IMG/VR virus record: IMGVR_UViG_3300036398_001339 | Span: 1-42,822 of that record | From: a virus | Strand: one strand, 5' to 3' | Length of the DNA stretch: 42,822 bases | In this document: one piece after another, positions 8,461 to 16,412 of the stretch | Layout: each line of letters begins with the position of its first letter | Numbering within the stretch: position 1 is the first letter of the stretch | Made by a program: the position numbers and the translations under genes | The notes under the pieces: model-generated | What the model saw: only the letters and a program-made list of their open reading frames with translations | Databases searched by the model: none | Told to the model about the DNA's origin: nothing

Positions 8461-10722
8461 ATGGCTGACGTAAAAATCTCTGCACTTCCAACGGCATCAG
8501 TTGTCAACAACGCCGACATTGCCGTCATCAACCAAGGTGGAACCACCAAGACGGCTTCCAAGTCGCTTATCGTTGCTGGCCTTGCCCCACTAGCTTCCCC
8601 TGCGCTTACTGGCGTGCCAACTGCGCCTACCGCTGCTGCTGGGACTGATACAACTCAGATTGCCACTACGGCATTCGTGCGGTCAAACTCTGGTGACAGG
8701 TACTTAACCACCTCCACCACTTCAAACTCAATCACCAACGGCACAAAGACGTTTACCGTAGCGGCTGGGCTTTCGTACACGGCAACTCAAGACATTACCA
8801 TTGTCTATGATGCCAACAACCACATGCACGGTAGAGTAACCAGTTATTCTGGAACTACGCTTGTGGTGGATATTGTCCAGCACAGCCAGACTAGCCCCGG
8901 CCCGTACACGCAATGGACGATCAATGTTGGCGGCCTTACAGATACGGCTGGCGCTCTTCTTTCGGCAAATAACCTGTCTGATGTTGCAAGTACCTCGACT
9001 TCGCTAACCAACCTTGGCGGTGTGCCAACATCCAGAACAATCTCTGCTGGAACAGGGCTTACTGGCGGGGGCGACTTGACGGCAAACAGGACGTTGTCGC
9101 TAAACAATACTACCGTAGTTGCTGGAAATTATGGCTCACCATCTCAGGTAGCTTCGTTTATCGTAGACGCGCAAGGCAGGTTGACTACTGTAGTAAGTCA
9201 AACCATCACTCCTTCAGCAATTGGGGCACAAACTGCACTTACAAGTGCTTCTCCGTTGTCTATTGACAAAGGCGGGACTGGAGCATTTACAAGCCAAGGA
9301 GCAATTGCTGCAATGGGCGGAGTTCAATCTGCCGTTGTCAGGTCTAACTCTTCGTTGACCTTGGCATTTTATGGCAACTTAACTGGAACCAGTATTGCGG
9401 CTGGGTTGGCGGACTTTACATACGTCACATCAAGTTTGCCTCTTGTTCCCGGCATGGCTATTAGTGCGCCCGGCTTTCAAGCTGCTGTTGTTAGCAGCGT
9501 TGATTTAGTAAACAAGGTGGTCACAATGACATCACCTGCTACTACGAGTAGTAGCGGCACGATCACCGCCTACAACACCACGACCACAACTCTTAACACA
9601 AGCGGCACAACCATTATAGATGGACGGACACTTGTCTTAAACGATGTAGTTTTCCTAAATCAGACAATCCCTGCCCAATCTGGGCCTTGGGTTGTGACTG
9701 GCGGGGCTGGATCGGCAGTATCTCTTACTCGTCCAAGTTGGTTTACTGGAACGGCCCCAAACACGGTTCTTGTTCAGATTACAGATGGATCTAGTGGAAG
9801 TGCGCTACTTGCGGCATATATCAACACAACCACAAAGAGTGTTGGACTTGACCCTGTAACCGTAAGCAACCTTATTGGCTCTCAGGAAGTTCAAACATTT
9901 CAAAATACAGTAACTCCTACAGCTTGGGTAAAGCCAGCGGGAGCAAAGCGAGTTCGAGTTCAGCTTTGGAGTGGCGGCGGAGGAGGCGCATCTGGAAGAA
10001 AAGGGGCTGCTGGATCAATCAGATGTGGGGGCGGCGGAGGCGGTTCAGGAGCTTACTACGAAACTTTTCTTGATGCATCGATTTTAGGTGCAACCGAAAC
10101 GGTTACTATTGGTGCAGGCGGAACTGCTGGCGGGTCAATGGCCACAAACAGCACAAATGGGCTAGCTGGAGGCCAAGGTGGAACTACGTCATTTGGCGCT
10201 CATGTATCGCTTTTTGGCGGGAATGGTGGATCTGGCGGAACCAATGCAGCAGGAAATGCAGGCGGCGGCGGTGTTGGTGGAAATACTGGAGGTGGAGCAA
10301 GCAGTACTGGGTCAAATGGGGTTAACGGGACTCCATCCACGACAGGAACAACTTGCACACAAGCAAGTGGAGGTGGCGCAGCAGGCGCTGGAATTACTAG
10401 TGCCAACGCAGCAAGTGCTGGAGCGGCAGGCGGAAGATTTTCATTGTTGAACTATACAGGCGGCGCAGGTGGAGGTATTAGCGTAAGCGGAGGAAATGGA
10501 ACTTCAATGACTGCATTACCCACAACTGGCACACCATGTGGCGCGTCTGGAGGTGGATCCGGCGGATCTTCGATAACTGGAAATGCAGGCGCAGGCGGCA
10601 ATGGAGGATTTCCCGGAGGTGGCGGAGCAGGTGGCGGAGCAGCAGTAGACGATGTTGGAAACTCAGGCGCAGGCGGGACTGGCGGTCAAGGAGCAGCAAT
10701 CATCACAACATATTTTTCCTAA
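8461..10722 (+). CDS. Tail fibre with glycine-rich receptor-binding tip
   Basis: A 753-aa protein. The N-terminus (ADVKISALPTASVVNNADI) is homologous in pattern to the other fibre. Next come a TAPTAAAGTDTTQIATTAF-type segment, a shaft with one NYGSPSQ...DAQGRL repeat, and a central beta domain. The last ~250 residues start with TPTAWVKPAGAKRVRVQLWSG and become extremely Gly-rich (GGGGG, GGAGG, GGNGG strings), the glycine-rich domain known from fibre tips, where polyglycine-II sandwiches expose variable loops to the host receptor. The DNA of this part is repetitive. The ATG at 8461 is preferred to upstream in-frame codons inside the chaperone gene. Confidence 0.8.
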   Translation: MADVKISALPTASVVNNADIAVINQGGTTKTASKSLIVAGLAPLASPALTGVPTAPTAAAGTDTTQIATTAFVRSNSGDRYLTTSTTSNSITNGTKTFTVAAGLSYTATQDITIVYDANNHMHGRVTSYSGTTLVVDIVQHSQTSPGPYTQWTINVGGLTDTAGALLSANNLSDVASTSTSLTNLGGVPTSRTISAGTGLTGGGDLTANRTLSLNNTTVVAGNYGSPSQVASFIVDAQGRLTTVVSQTITPSAIGAQTALTSASPLSIDKGGTGAFTSQGAIAAMGGVQSAVVRSNSSLTLAFYGNLTGTSIAAGLADFTYVTSSLPLVPGMAISAPGFQAAVVSSVDLVNKVVTMTSPATTSSSGTITAYNTTTTTLNTSGTTIIDGRTLVLNDVVFLNQTIPAQSGPWVVTGGAGSAVSLTRPSWFTGTAPNTVLVQITDGSSGSALLAAYINTTTKSVGLDPVTVSNLIGSQEVQTFQNTVTPTAWVKPAGAKRVRVQLWSGGGGGASGRKGAAGSIRCGGGGGGSGAYYETFLDASILGATETVTIGAGGTAGGSMATNSTNGLAGGQGGTTSFGAHVSLFGGNGGSGGTNAAGNAGGGGVGGNTGGGASSTGSNGVNGTPSTTGTTCTQASGGGAAGAGITSANAASAGAAGGRFSLLNYTGGAGGGISVSGGNGTSMTALPTTGTPCGASGGGSGGSSITGNAGAGGNGGFPGGGGAGGGAAVDDVGNSGAGGTGGQGAAIITTYFS

Positions 10723-10982
10723 TGCCTAGAAAATCCGTATCCCTAGCAGTTGGCCGAGGCGAGAAGCTTCCTGTGTCTAAAGGCGCAGGACTTACAGCCA
10801 AAGGTCGAGCCAAGTACAACAGGGCCACAGGCAGCAACCTGAAGGCTCCTGCACCCAATCCCAAGACAAAGGCTGACGCTGGCAGAAAGAAGTCATTTTG
10901 TGCCCGCATGGCTGGAGTTGTCCGCAACGCCAAAGGCCCGGCAGAACGAGCCAAGGCAAGCCTTAAACGCTGGAAATGTTAA
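10722..10982 (+). CDS. Small basic virion-region protein, DUF6321-like
   Basis: An 86-aa, very basic protein with the segments LAVGRGEKLPVSKGAGLTAK, GRAKYNRATGSNLKAP and KKSFCARMAGVV, ending in AKASLKRWKC. This pattern is widespread in phages and environmental contigs (DUF6321-type) and has no known function. It may bind nucleic acid or the virion. It shares one base with the fibre stop (TAATG). The ATG at 10722 is used; anything upstream would run in another frame through the glycine-rich fibre. Confidence 0.8.
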   Translation: MPRKSVSLAVGRGEKLPVSKGAGLTAKGRAKYNRATGSNLKAPAPNPKTKADAGRKKSFCARMAGVVRNAKGPAERAKASLKRWKC

Positions 10983-10984
10983 TT

Positions 10985-11200
10985 ATGAAGTACCTACTAG
11001 AACGACTCAAGGAACCCTCCACATGGCGCGGCTTGTTTGCTGTACTTACGGCAGTTGGCCTGAAGTTGCACCCAGAGATGCAGGAAGCCATCTTAACAAC
11101 TGGACTGGCACTAATCGGCATGATCAACGTCTTCCGAAAGGAATCAAATGATACCAAGCCTGCTGCAAATAGTACGCCTGTGGTTGGAGATCAAGGCTAA
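10985..11200 (+). CDS. Holin-like small membrane protein
   Basis: A 71-aa protein (or 74 aa from the ATG at 10976). It has the LLERLKEPSTWRGLFAVLTA pattern seen in many small phage holins, followed by a second hydrophobic segment (ILTTGLALIGMINVF) and a charged tail. That makes two predicted membrane helices around residues 14-28 and 38-53. It is the first gene of a lysis cassette with a lipoprotein, more small membrane proteins and a lysozyme. It probably permeabilises the inner membrane at lysis. Confidence 0.65.
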   Translation: MKYLLERLKEPSTWRGLFAVLTAVGLKLHPEMQEAILTTGLALIGMINVFRKESNDTKPAANSTPVVGDQG

Positions 11201-11369
11201 AAGGGCATCTTGGGAACTTGAGCGCGACATAGCGAACTACTGTGATGATATCGAGAATCAAATATTGGCAGCTAGGGCCGCTGGCAACGATGCTGTTGCT
11301 GACAGGTTGCGCGAAAGATTCATGCGTTCCAGTAAGATCCTTGTATCCTCCCAGCAAGGAAATTCTTGA
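11148..11369 (+). CDS. Possible inner-membrane spanin-like partner
   Basis: A 73-aa protein with a short hydrophobic start (MIPSLLQIVRLWLEI) and a long charged helix (residues 18-60). It is preceded by AAAGGA six bases before ATG, one of the few good ribosome-binding sites in this half. It overlaps the holin-like gene at its start and the out-of-frame lipoprotein gene over its second half. That architecture is typical of Rz/Rz1 pairs, but the N-terminal segment is short for a membrane anchor, so the spanin role is tentative. Confidence 0.5.
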   Translation: MIPSLLQIVRLWLEIKAKRASWELERDIANYCDDIENQILAARAAGNDAVADRLRERFMRSSKILVSSQQGNS

Positions 11370-11496
11370 GCTTCAAGCAGGGCAAACATATACTGCGCCA
11401 ACGGCACAGAAATGGCATTCAGATGCTCGATACCAACGTCTTGAGCTTGACCTATTGAATGCTGTATCTACCGCAAAGCAGGCTCAACATAGATGA
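11245..11496 (+). CDS. Outer-membrane lipoprotein, o-spanin-like
   Basis: An 83-aa protein with a complete lipoprotein signal: basic MISRIK, hydrophobic LGPLATMLLL, then lipobox LTGC with the cysteine at about residue 22. The mature part is about 60 aa with a Pro-Pro turn and Trp/Tyr-rich strand. It starts inside, and in a different frame from, the 11148 gene. The ATG at 11245 or GTG at 11242 could be used. Small phage lipoproteins in lysis cassettes are usually outer-membrane spanins, which implies a diderm host. Ends four bases into the next gene. Confidence 0.65.
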   Translation: MISRIKYWQLGPLATMLLLTGCAKDSCVPVRSLYPPSKEILELQAGQTYTAPTAQKWHSDARYQRLELDLLNAVSTAKQAQHR

Positions 11497-11810
11497 ATCT
11501 AAAAGATGCTGGTATTGATATTGGTCTTGCTGTTGCTGGCCTCTTCGGGGCGATCTTAATGTCGTCTAAGCAGGCTGGACAGAACATTGGACGTACCATT
11601 GCATCGTTGATCGGCGGGGCTGCTAGTGCAAACTATGTGACTCCACTTATTTTGAAGATCGCACACTTGGATGGCGAGCCTCAGTATGGGTACGCCGCCG
11701 GGTTCCTTCTTGGGTTTTGTGGCTTGCGAGCCGTAGAAAACTTGTCTGAAAAACTTTTAGCTAGCCATGACGTTAAGTCCATTAGTCTTACTAAACGCAC
11801 TCGCAAATAG
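11493..11810 (+). CDS. Small membrane protein, lysis cassette
   Basis: A 105-aa protein with hydrophobic stretches at about residues 8-24 (IGLAVAGLFGAILM), 35-55 (IASLIGGAASANYVTPLIL) and 66-80 (YGYAAGFLLGFCGL), separated by short charged loops, and a basic tail. Three predicted membrane helices fit a class I holin or a related phage membrane protein. It overlaps the lipoprotein stop by four bases and the next gene by 44 bases. Confidence 0.6.
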   Translation: MNLKDAGIDIGLAVAGLFGAILMSSKQAGQNIGRTIASLIGGAASANYVTPLILKIAHLDGEPQYGYAAGFLLGFCGLRAVENLSEKLLASHDVKSISLTKRTRK

Positions 11811-12123
11811 CGTTCTGGCTATAAGCGCGATCCATTTGTGGCTGAAAGTTTTTGGTCACGAAGATAGTGCTATTTACAAGCATAAGTACGCTGCTCACCT
11901 TTGTAAGTTAGCAACAACTGTAACAATTTGCGGATCAGTCGCTAACATTTTTAACCACCAAGAACCTCCAGTTACCGAGTTTGTTCTTAACATAGGAGTA
12001 GCCTGCAACTATGTGTGGCTATCTTGGTTCTCAACAGTTTCCGACCCAGTTAAGCCTGAGCCAAAGAAACCATTAACTCCCAAATCCAATGGAAAGCCCA
12101 AGCGAAATGTTCGACGATCTTAA
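11767..12123 (+). CDS. Small membrane protein, lysis cassette
   Basis: A 118-aa protein with predicted membrane helices at about residues 7-28, 46-62 and 70-88, then a Pro/Lys/Arg-rich cytoplasmic tail (KPEPKKPL, KPKRNVRRS). The N-terminal 44 bases overlap the previous gene and the 3' end overlaps the next small gene by 17 bases. No family recognised. It may be a holin or antiholin. Confidence 0.6.
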   Translation: MTLSPLVLLNALANSVLAISAIHLWLKVFGHEDSAIYKHKYAAHLCKLATTVTICGSVANIFNHQEPPVTEFVLNIGVACNYVWLSWFSTVSDPVKPEPKKPLTPKSNGKPKRNVRRS

Positions 12124-12265
12124 GGAGGTTGCATCGGTTTTAGGTGTAAACGTAGCCGCAATTGCGTTGTCTTTGTCTGAAGTTGAGCAGACAGTTCGCG
12201 TGATTAGCGGGGTACTGGCAATCATCTACACAACTGCAAAGCTGTATAAGACACTATGGAAATGA
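12107..12265 (+). CDS. 52-aa membrane protein upstream of the endolysin
   Basis: A 52-aa reading frame with an amphipathic N-terminus (MFDDLKEVASVLGVN), a hydrophobic segment around residues 15-23 and a second at 33-42 (VISGVLAIIYTTAK), and a basic end. It overlaps the preceding gene by 17 bases and the lysozyme gene by 10 (or ATGA if the lysozyme starts at 12262). Size, topology and position just before the lysozyme match a compact holin. It is easily missed because it is so short. Confidence 0.55.
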   Translation: MFDDLKEVASVLGVNVAAIALSLSEVEQTVRVISGVLAIIYTTAKLYKTLWK

Positions 12266-12861
12266 ACCTTTCCGAGAAGGGACTTAAGTTTATCGTCGAT
12301 CAGGAGACTGGTGGACGCGCCTACTATGAAAAGATGCTCAAATATCCCACATGGCCCGGAGTTGAGTCAGGGGTCACTATTGGTGTTGGCTGGGACTGCG
12401 GCTACAATACTGTTAGTCAGCTCTGTAGCGATTGGGGTGCATTGCTTGATGAGGAAGCTATTGAACCGCTAAAGGGGTGCTGCGGACTCAAGGGGCGTGC
12501 GGCTATGGCCTTGTTGCCAACCGTCAAAGACATCGAGATCCCTTGGGAAGCTGCTGTTGAGGTGTTCAATAAACATACAGTTCCTCGGTTCTACCTGATG
12601 ATGCTTCGCACTTACCCACAAGCTGAGTATTTGCATCCAGATGCTGCTTCCGCACTTTTGAGCCTTATCTTCAACCGAGGTGGGTCACTTAACGGTGAGC
12701 GCAGGATCGAGATGTCAGACATCAAGGCATGTTTGATAAACAAGGAGTACTCTGATATACCTGACTTGCTCCGCAAAATGAAACGTCTGTGGCCCGACAC
12801 GGCAGGGCTACGGAAACGCAGAGACGCAGAAGCCGCACTATTTGAACAAGCATATGCTTAA
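12256..12861 (+). CDS. Endolysin, GH24-like lysozyme
   Basis: A 201-aa muramidase-like protein that would cut the glycan of peptidoglycan. Seen: the catalytic Glu in VDQETGG (E17) and, about 24 residues later, the GVTIGVGWDCGYN motif (T41, D47), matching the E...T...D arrangement of T4-type lysozymes in a phage family with a PTWPG insertion. There is no signal peptide, so export needs a holin, several of which lie just upstream. The start may be 12256 or 12262; the second forms an ATGA overlap with the 52-aa gene. Confidence 0.85.
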   Translation: MEMNLSEKGLKFIVDQETGGRAYYEKMLKYPTWPGVESGVTIGVGWDCGYNTVSQLCSDWGALLDEEAIEPLKGCCGLKGRAAMALLPTVKDIEIPWEAAVEVFNKHTVPRFYLMMLRTYPQAEYLHPDAASALLSLIFNRGGSLNGERRIEMSDIKACLINKEYSDIPDLLRKMKRLWPDTAGLRKRRDAEAALFEQAYA

Positions 12862-13102
12862 ATCGACCAAATCCCTAATGATGATCCTCAACGGGCCAAG
12901 TAATGGCCGTGAGCGTTATTGCCCTGAATGCACTTCCCCAATGGAAGAAGATGGCTGCTGTTCTGAGTGCGGATATGGCGAGGAGGAGGAAGATGAGGAG
13001 GAAGAAGGCGAGGAAGAGGAAGGGATGGACTCTGAGCGTGTAACGGAACTTCGTGATGACCTTCAGCGAGTTGTAGACAAGTTCAGCAAACTTATTTCTT
13101 AA
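12854..13102 (+). CDS. Acidic zinc-ribbon protein
   Basis: An 82-aa protein with a CPEC...CCSEC knuckle (about residues 22-39) followed by a long Glu run (EEEEDEEEEGEEEEG) and a C-terminal helix (ELRDDLQRVVDKFSKLI). The four-cysteine ribbon should bind one zinc. Similar short ribbon/acidic proteins occur between lysis and tail genes in related phages; function is unknown. The ATG at 12854 overlaps the lysozyme end by eight bases. Confidence 0.65.
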   Translation: MLKSTKSLMMILNGPSNGRERYCPECTSPMEEDGCCSECGYGEEEEDEEEEGEEEEGMDSERVTELRDDLQRVVDKFSKLIS

Positions 13103-15351
13103 TGCCTCAAGAACTTCAAGCCGAAGGTGATGACATGTTTACTGGCTTTGCCAGTAGGCTTGACCCTGCAAACTTGAAGCCAAGCATGCTTCAGGCCTCA
13201 AACAACATGAGGCTTGGTAGGGGCATTGCACAGCCCAGAAGGGGCACTAAGCGGCTTACCCCAATAGGCATGGTTAACTTGTCTATGGTTGGGTCTGGCT
13301 TGTTTGTGGACTCGCTAGGCCGCGATAACATCGTGATGGTGTTTTCGGACAGGATGTACCTGTATCGACCAGAACAAGGTGGAGCAGCCTCATACACTTC
13401 CCCGGCTTACCTATTTCCTGTTGGAAGAATAATTGCCCAAGGCGGGATTTGTGATGTAGTTCAAGCTCTAGACAAGCTGTACATCTTTCGGGGCATGGAA
13501 CGGGATACGAGGTACGGCACGGGATCTAGCTCGACAACATCCGCCTTATCCTTCACGCACGCAGCAGTAAATCCTGGGGCAACAGTCACAGTTACAGCAA
13601 CTTGGAGAAATGCATTTTCCACCCAATACGCAGTTGATGATGAAATTACCATCTTCAATCTTACCGCTCCAAGCACCTATCTCCTAAACAGCTTTTTAGT
13701 CAAAACAGTTAACGGCACGACATCCTTTACGTTCGACTACCAAAACACTACTGGAACTGCCATTCCTGCTGCTACAGGCACAATTTACGGCTGTGTCGTA
13801 AAGGCAAAGCCACCATTTGTCTGGGATGGGGCAACAGTAGCAATTGTTCCACAAACGTCTATTCCCAACAACACGCAAACTCAGAGTGGCTTTACTACTC
13901 TGTTTGGCTCAATGCCTCCTGCGGACTTTGGGATGTACTTTCAGAACAGAGTTGTCTGCAATGTGCATCCGCAACGTGTGTCTGCCAGCGACATCCTGAG
14001 CGCAAACTTTGACTTTGTCACAAACACCTTTGTGGTCAATCAAGGTGGGAACGACTCAATTGTAGGGGTGCTTCCTTGGGTGCAGAACCAGTTTCTTGTG
14101 TTCATGGAGAAGTCCATCTTTGTGGCCTTCATCGACACCAAGGTTGATCCGTCTATTCCAGACAAGAGTGAGGTTACCGTAGTCACAACTGAGATTGGAT
14201 GTCTGTCTAGGAGGTCGATAGTGTCAGCCGGACAGTTTGTCTATTTCCTGTCTGCAAATGGAGTTCAGCTAATAACCCCGCAACTTGACCTCAAGTTAAT
14301 TGGCAACACGCTACCACTTAGCGAGCCAATCTCTGATTTCTTCCTTAACTTAAACTACTCTGCCGCAAGCAAGTCAACTTCGGTATACCACGACAACAGG
14401 TTTTACATTGCGGTTCCGTGGAATATTCCAGCCAAATGTACGCTTGCGATTACATACGACTCCACGGTAGGTGGACAAAACATTTATCAAGTTGTTGCAG
14501 TTGGAATAACGGGCCTACAGCTTCAAGAGGGAGAAACATACACATTTAATATCTCTAGTGATGGAATTTACATTCCAGCGGCTTACTTGAATGTTTTTGG
14601 GCAAGCTACGGTTGTTGGCCTTAGTTTAAATTCGTTTGGTTACTTTGTCGCTATTGGTGGATCAATTCTTCCAGACACGCAAGTTGGTGGAGTAAACATC
14701 TTTAGGGTGTTTGATAGAAACAATAGGACGCTGATTTTTAACACATTAAACCAAGCATGGGAGTCAGTAGATTCGTACCCAGAAGGGTTGTATAGCGACA
14801 ACTTGATTCAATGCGCTTACATCAATCAAAGAAGGTTGATGATAATGACCAACTTCACGGGCACCTCTGTGCCAGTTGACTACGGTGGTGTCTTTTTGTC
14901 TGAGAACCAAGATACAGGCGATGAGCTTCGATCTGAGTCTGGCGGCTTGCCAACCCTGCCGTTTGATCTTCTTCCTCCTGCTAGTGGGGTGGTTGCCAAC
15001 ACAATTATCTCTGGAGTAGTTCCATTTGAGCGCATAAATGCCTCTATTCGTACCCGCGAGTATGCGATGGCTAACATGTTTGAGAAGCGGTACAGCCGAG
15101 GAGAGTATCAATTCAGTAATGTGGGCAACGATTCCGTTTCCATCTCAACATCCACGCACGATCCAGACGTTACCGAAACAGTTCTAGACTACACGTTCAG
15201 CGGCCAGTCAGACGGAACGCTTCGGCCAAGGATTGCGGCAAGGGGGGTGTCTATAGACACAACGGTAACTTTTGTGAACGGAAGACCATCCTTGAAGTCC
15301 GTAGCTGTCCATGCGATAGTTGCTAATAGGCCAATGATTAGCCAAGAATAA
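13102..15351 (+). CDS. Large tail protein, tail tubular protein B / nozzle-like
   Basis: A 749-aa, beta-rich protein. N-terminal segment (residues 1-50) has ASRLDPANLKPSMLQASNN and MRLGRGIAQPRRGTKRL, the start typical of nozzle proteins of short-tailed phages, where Gly/Arg-rich loops follow a DP motif. Further in are Tyr/Phe-rich strands and the stretch SIVGVLPWVQNQFLVFMEKS, common in proteins with a propeller-like fold. Length is close to tail tubular protein B (about 790 aa in T7). It overlaps the zinc-ribbon stop by one base and precedes the collar protein. Confidence 0.65.
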   Translation: MPQELQAEGDDMFTGFASRLDPANLKPSMLQASNNMRLGRGIAQPRRGTKRLTPIGMVNLSMVGSGLFVDSLGRDNIVMVFSDRMYLYRPEQGGAASYTSPAYLFPVGRIIAQGGICDVVQALDKLYIFRGMERDTRYGTGSSSTTSALSFTHAAVNPGATVTVTATWRNAFSTQYAVDDEITIFNLTAPSTYLLNSFLVKTVNGTTSFTFDYQNTTGTAIPAATGTIYGCVVKAKPPFVWDGATVAIVPQTSIPNNTQTQSGFTTLFGSMPPADFGMYFQNRVVCNVHPQRVSASDILSANFDFVTNTFVVNQGGNDSIVGVLPWVQNQFLVFMEKSIFVAFIDTKVDPSIPDKSEVTVVTTEIGCLSRRSIVSAGQFVYFLSANGVQLITPQLDLKLIGNTLPLSEPISDFFLNLNYSAASKSTSVYHDNRFYIAVPWNIPAKCTLAITYDSTVGGQNIYQVVAVGITGLQLQEGETYTFNISSDGIYIPAAYLNVFGQATVVGLSLNSFGYFVAIGGSILPDTQVGGVNIFRVFDRNNRTLIFNTLNQAWESVDSYPEGLYSDNLIQCAYINQRRLMIMTNFTGTSVPVDYGGVFLSENQDTGDELRSESGGLPTLPFDLLPPASGVVANTIISGVVPFERINASIRTREYAMANMFEKRYSRGEYQFSNVGNDSVSISTSTHDPDVTETVLDYTFSGQSDGTLRPRIAARGVSIDTTVTFVNGRPSLKSVAVHAIVANRPMISQE

Positions 15352-15354
15352 CTT

Positions 15355-16017
15355 ATGCCATCCCAACTTTCAAAAGGCACTCCAGCCTTCAATAATTATC
15401 CGGGAACAAATTCTCAAGTTACAGCAGACTTGCTGAATAACCTTGTAGACAATGGGACAATCTTGCCGGGGGCAATCTCAGAACAAAGTTTAGTTGCAGC
15501 AGCAACCTCTGATGAAGTTTTAATTAGAAGGCCCGGAACAAACCTACTTCACAAGACAACCGTTGACAGCATTGTATCTAACACCGTAATCCCAATAGCT
15601 ACCAACATTCCAATTGGCGGCATTCTTATTTGGGGATCTACATCAGTTCCAACAAACTGGCTTGAGTGTAATGGGGCGGCAATTAATCAGGCTACTTATC
15701 CTGCCTTATATGCAATTTACGGTACAAACTTGCCAGACTTGCGAGGCGTTTTTATTCGGGGCGCTAACCGTGGAAGAGCAAATATGGATCCTGACGTCAA
15801 CCGTCAGCCATTAACCTTTCAAGATGACGACTATCAACAGCACTCCCATACAGTTCCTGAAGGCGGGTTTCAAACAAACATTTTTGGCCAGTACTACACT
15901 AGCAATAACGCAACTCCTGCAAATCAACGTGCCGCTCAAACGACATCAACTTCTGGCGGAAGCACAGAAACTCGACCAGTTAACGTAGCTATGTTGTATA
16001 TTGTCAGGGCACTATGA
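15355..16017 (+). CDS. Tail collar-domain receptor-binding protein
   Basis: A 220-aa protein. Residues ~85-135 form a phage tail collar domain: PIGGILIWGSTSVPTNWLEC, then NGAAINQATYPALYAIYGT, and NLPDLRGVFIRG. The C-terminus has the HSHTV motif and ends in RPVNVAMLYIVRAL, both typical of short tail fibres that bind the host surface, often through metal held by HxH motifs. Residues 1-85 are a probable attachment stem. It starts four bases after the nozzle-like gene and shares ATGA with the next gene. Confidence 0.8.
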   Translation: MPSQLSKGTPAFNNYPGTNSQVTADLLNNLVDNGTILPGAISEQSLVAAATSDEVLIRRPGTNLLHKTTVDSIVSNTVIPIATNIPIGGILIWGSTSVPTNWLECNGAAINQATYPALYAIYGTNLPDLRGVFIRGANRGRANMDPDVNRQPLTFQDDDYQQHSHTVPEGGFQTNIFGQYYTSNNATPANQRAAQTTSTSGGSTETRPVNVAMLYIVRAL

Positions 16018-16412
16018 CGATTCCCGAATGGGAGCAACTTGTAGACACACTTTATGACGCTTGCCTCAACAACATTAAACTTCTTGGACAGTTGTCCAGA
16101 GATGATGTTGATGGGTACCTTAGTTTTTATGGTGTCCATGACGCAATCTATGTGTCTAAACAAGGGCAAGACATCGTTGGCATCGCAACCACGCACCCCG
16201 GAGTTGGAGACTTCAACTGGAAGTGGCGCAGGACTGACGGAACATGGACGATCCATCTTGCTTGGTCTAAGCAGGAGTATGCCGTTCCTGACATGTTTAA
16301 CCAGTTCTTCGAGCGTAAGTCGCCAATCAAACAAGTTTGGGCATGGAGGCAAGATCATGCCGTGCAAATCACTCCTAGAAAACTAGAAAGACTCCTATAT
16401 GGGCGGAAGTAA
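16014..16412 (+). CDS. Hypothetical protein coupled to the collar protein
   Basis: A 132-aa protein with an N-terminal helical part (EWEQLVDTLYDACL) and a beta-rich centre (DAIYVSKQGQDIVGIATTH, then FNWKWRRTDGTW), ending in a basic helix. No domain recognised. The ATGA overlap with the collar gene and 14-base overlap with the next gene put it in the tail operon. It could be a fibre accessory or chaperone. Confidence 0.6.
   Translation: MTIPEWEQLVDTLYDACLNNIKLLGQLSRDDVDGYLSFYGVHDAIYVSKQGQDIVGIATTHPGVGDFNWKWRRTDGTWTIHLAWSKQEYAVPDMFNQFFERKSPIKQVWAWRQDHAVQITPRKLERLLYGRK

Noticed and set aside
10200-10699. Long frames opposite and alongside the glycine-rich fibre (Pro-rich or Arg/Trp-rich)
   Set aside because: They are by-products of the GGC/GGA repeats; their composition mirrors poly-Gly codons.
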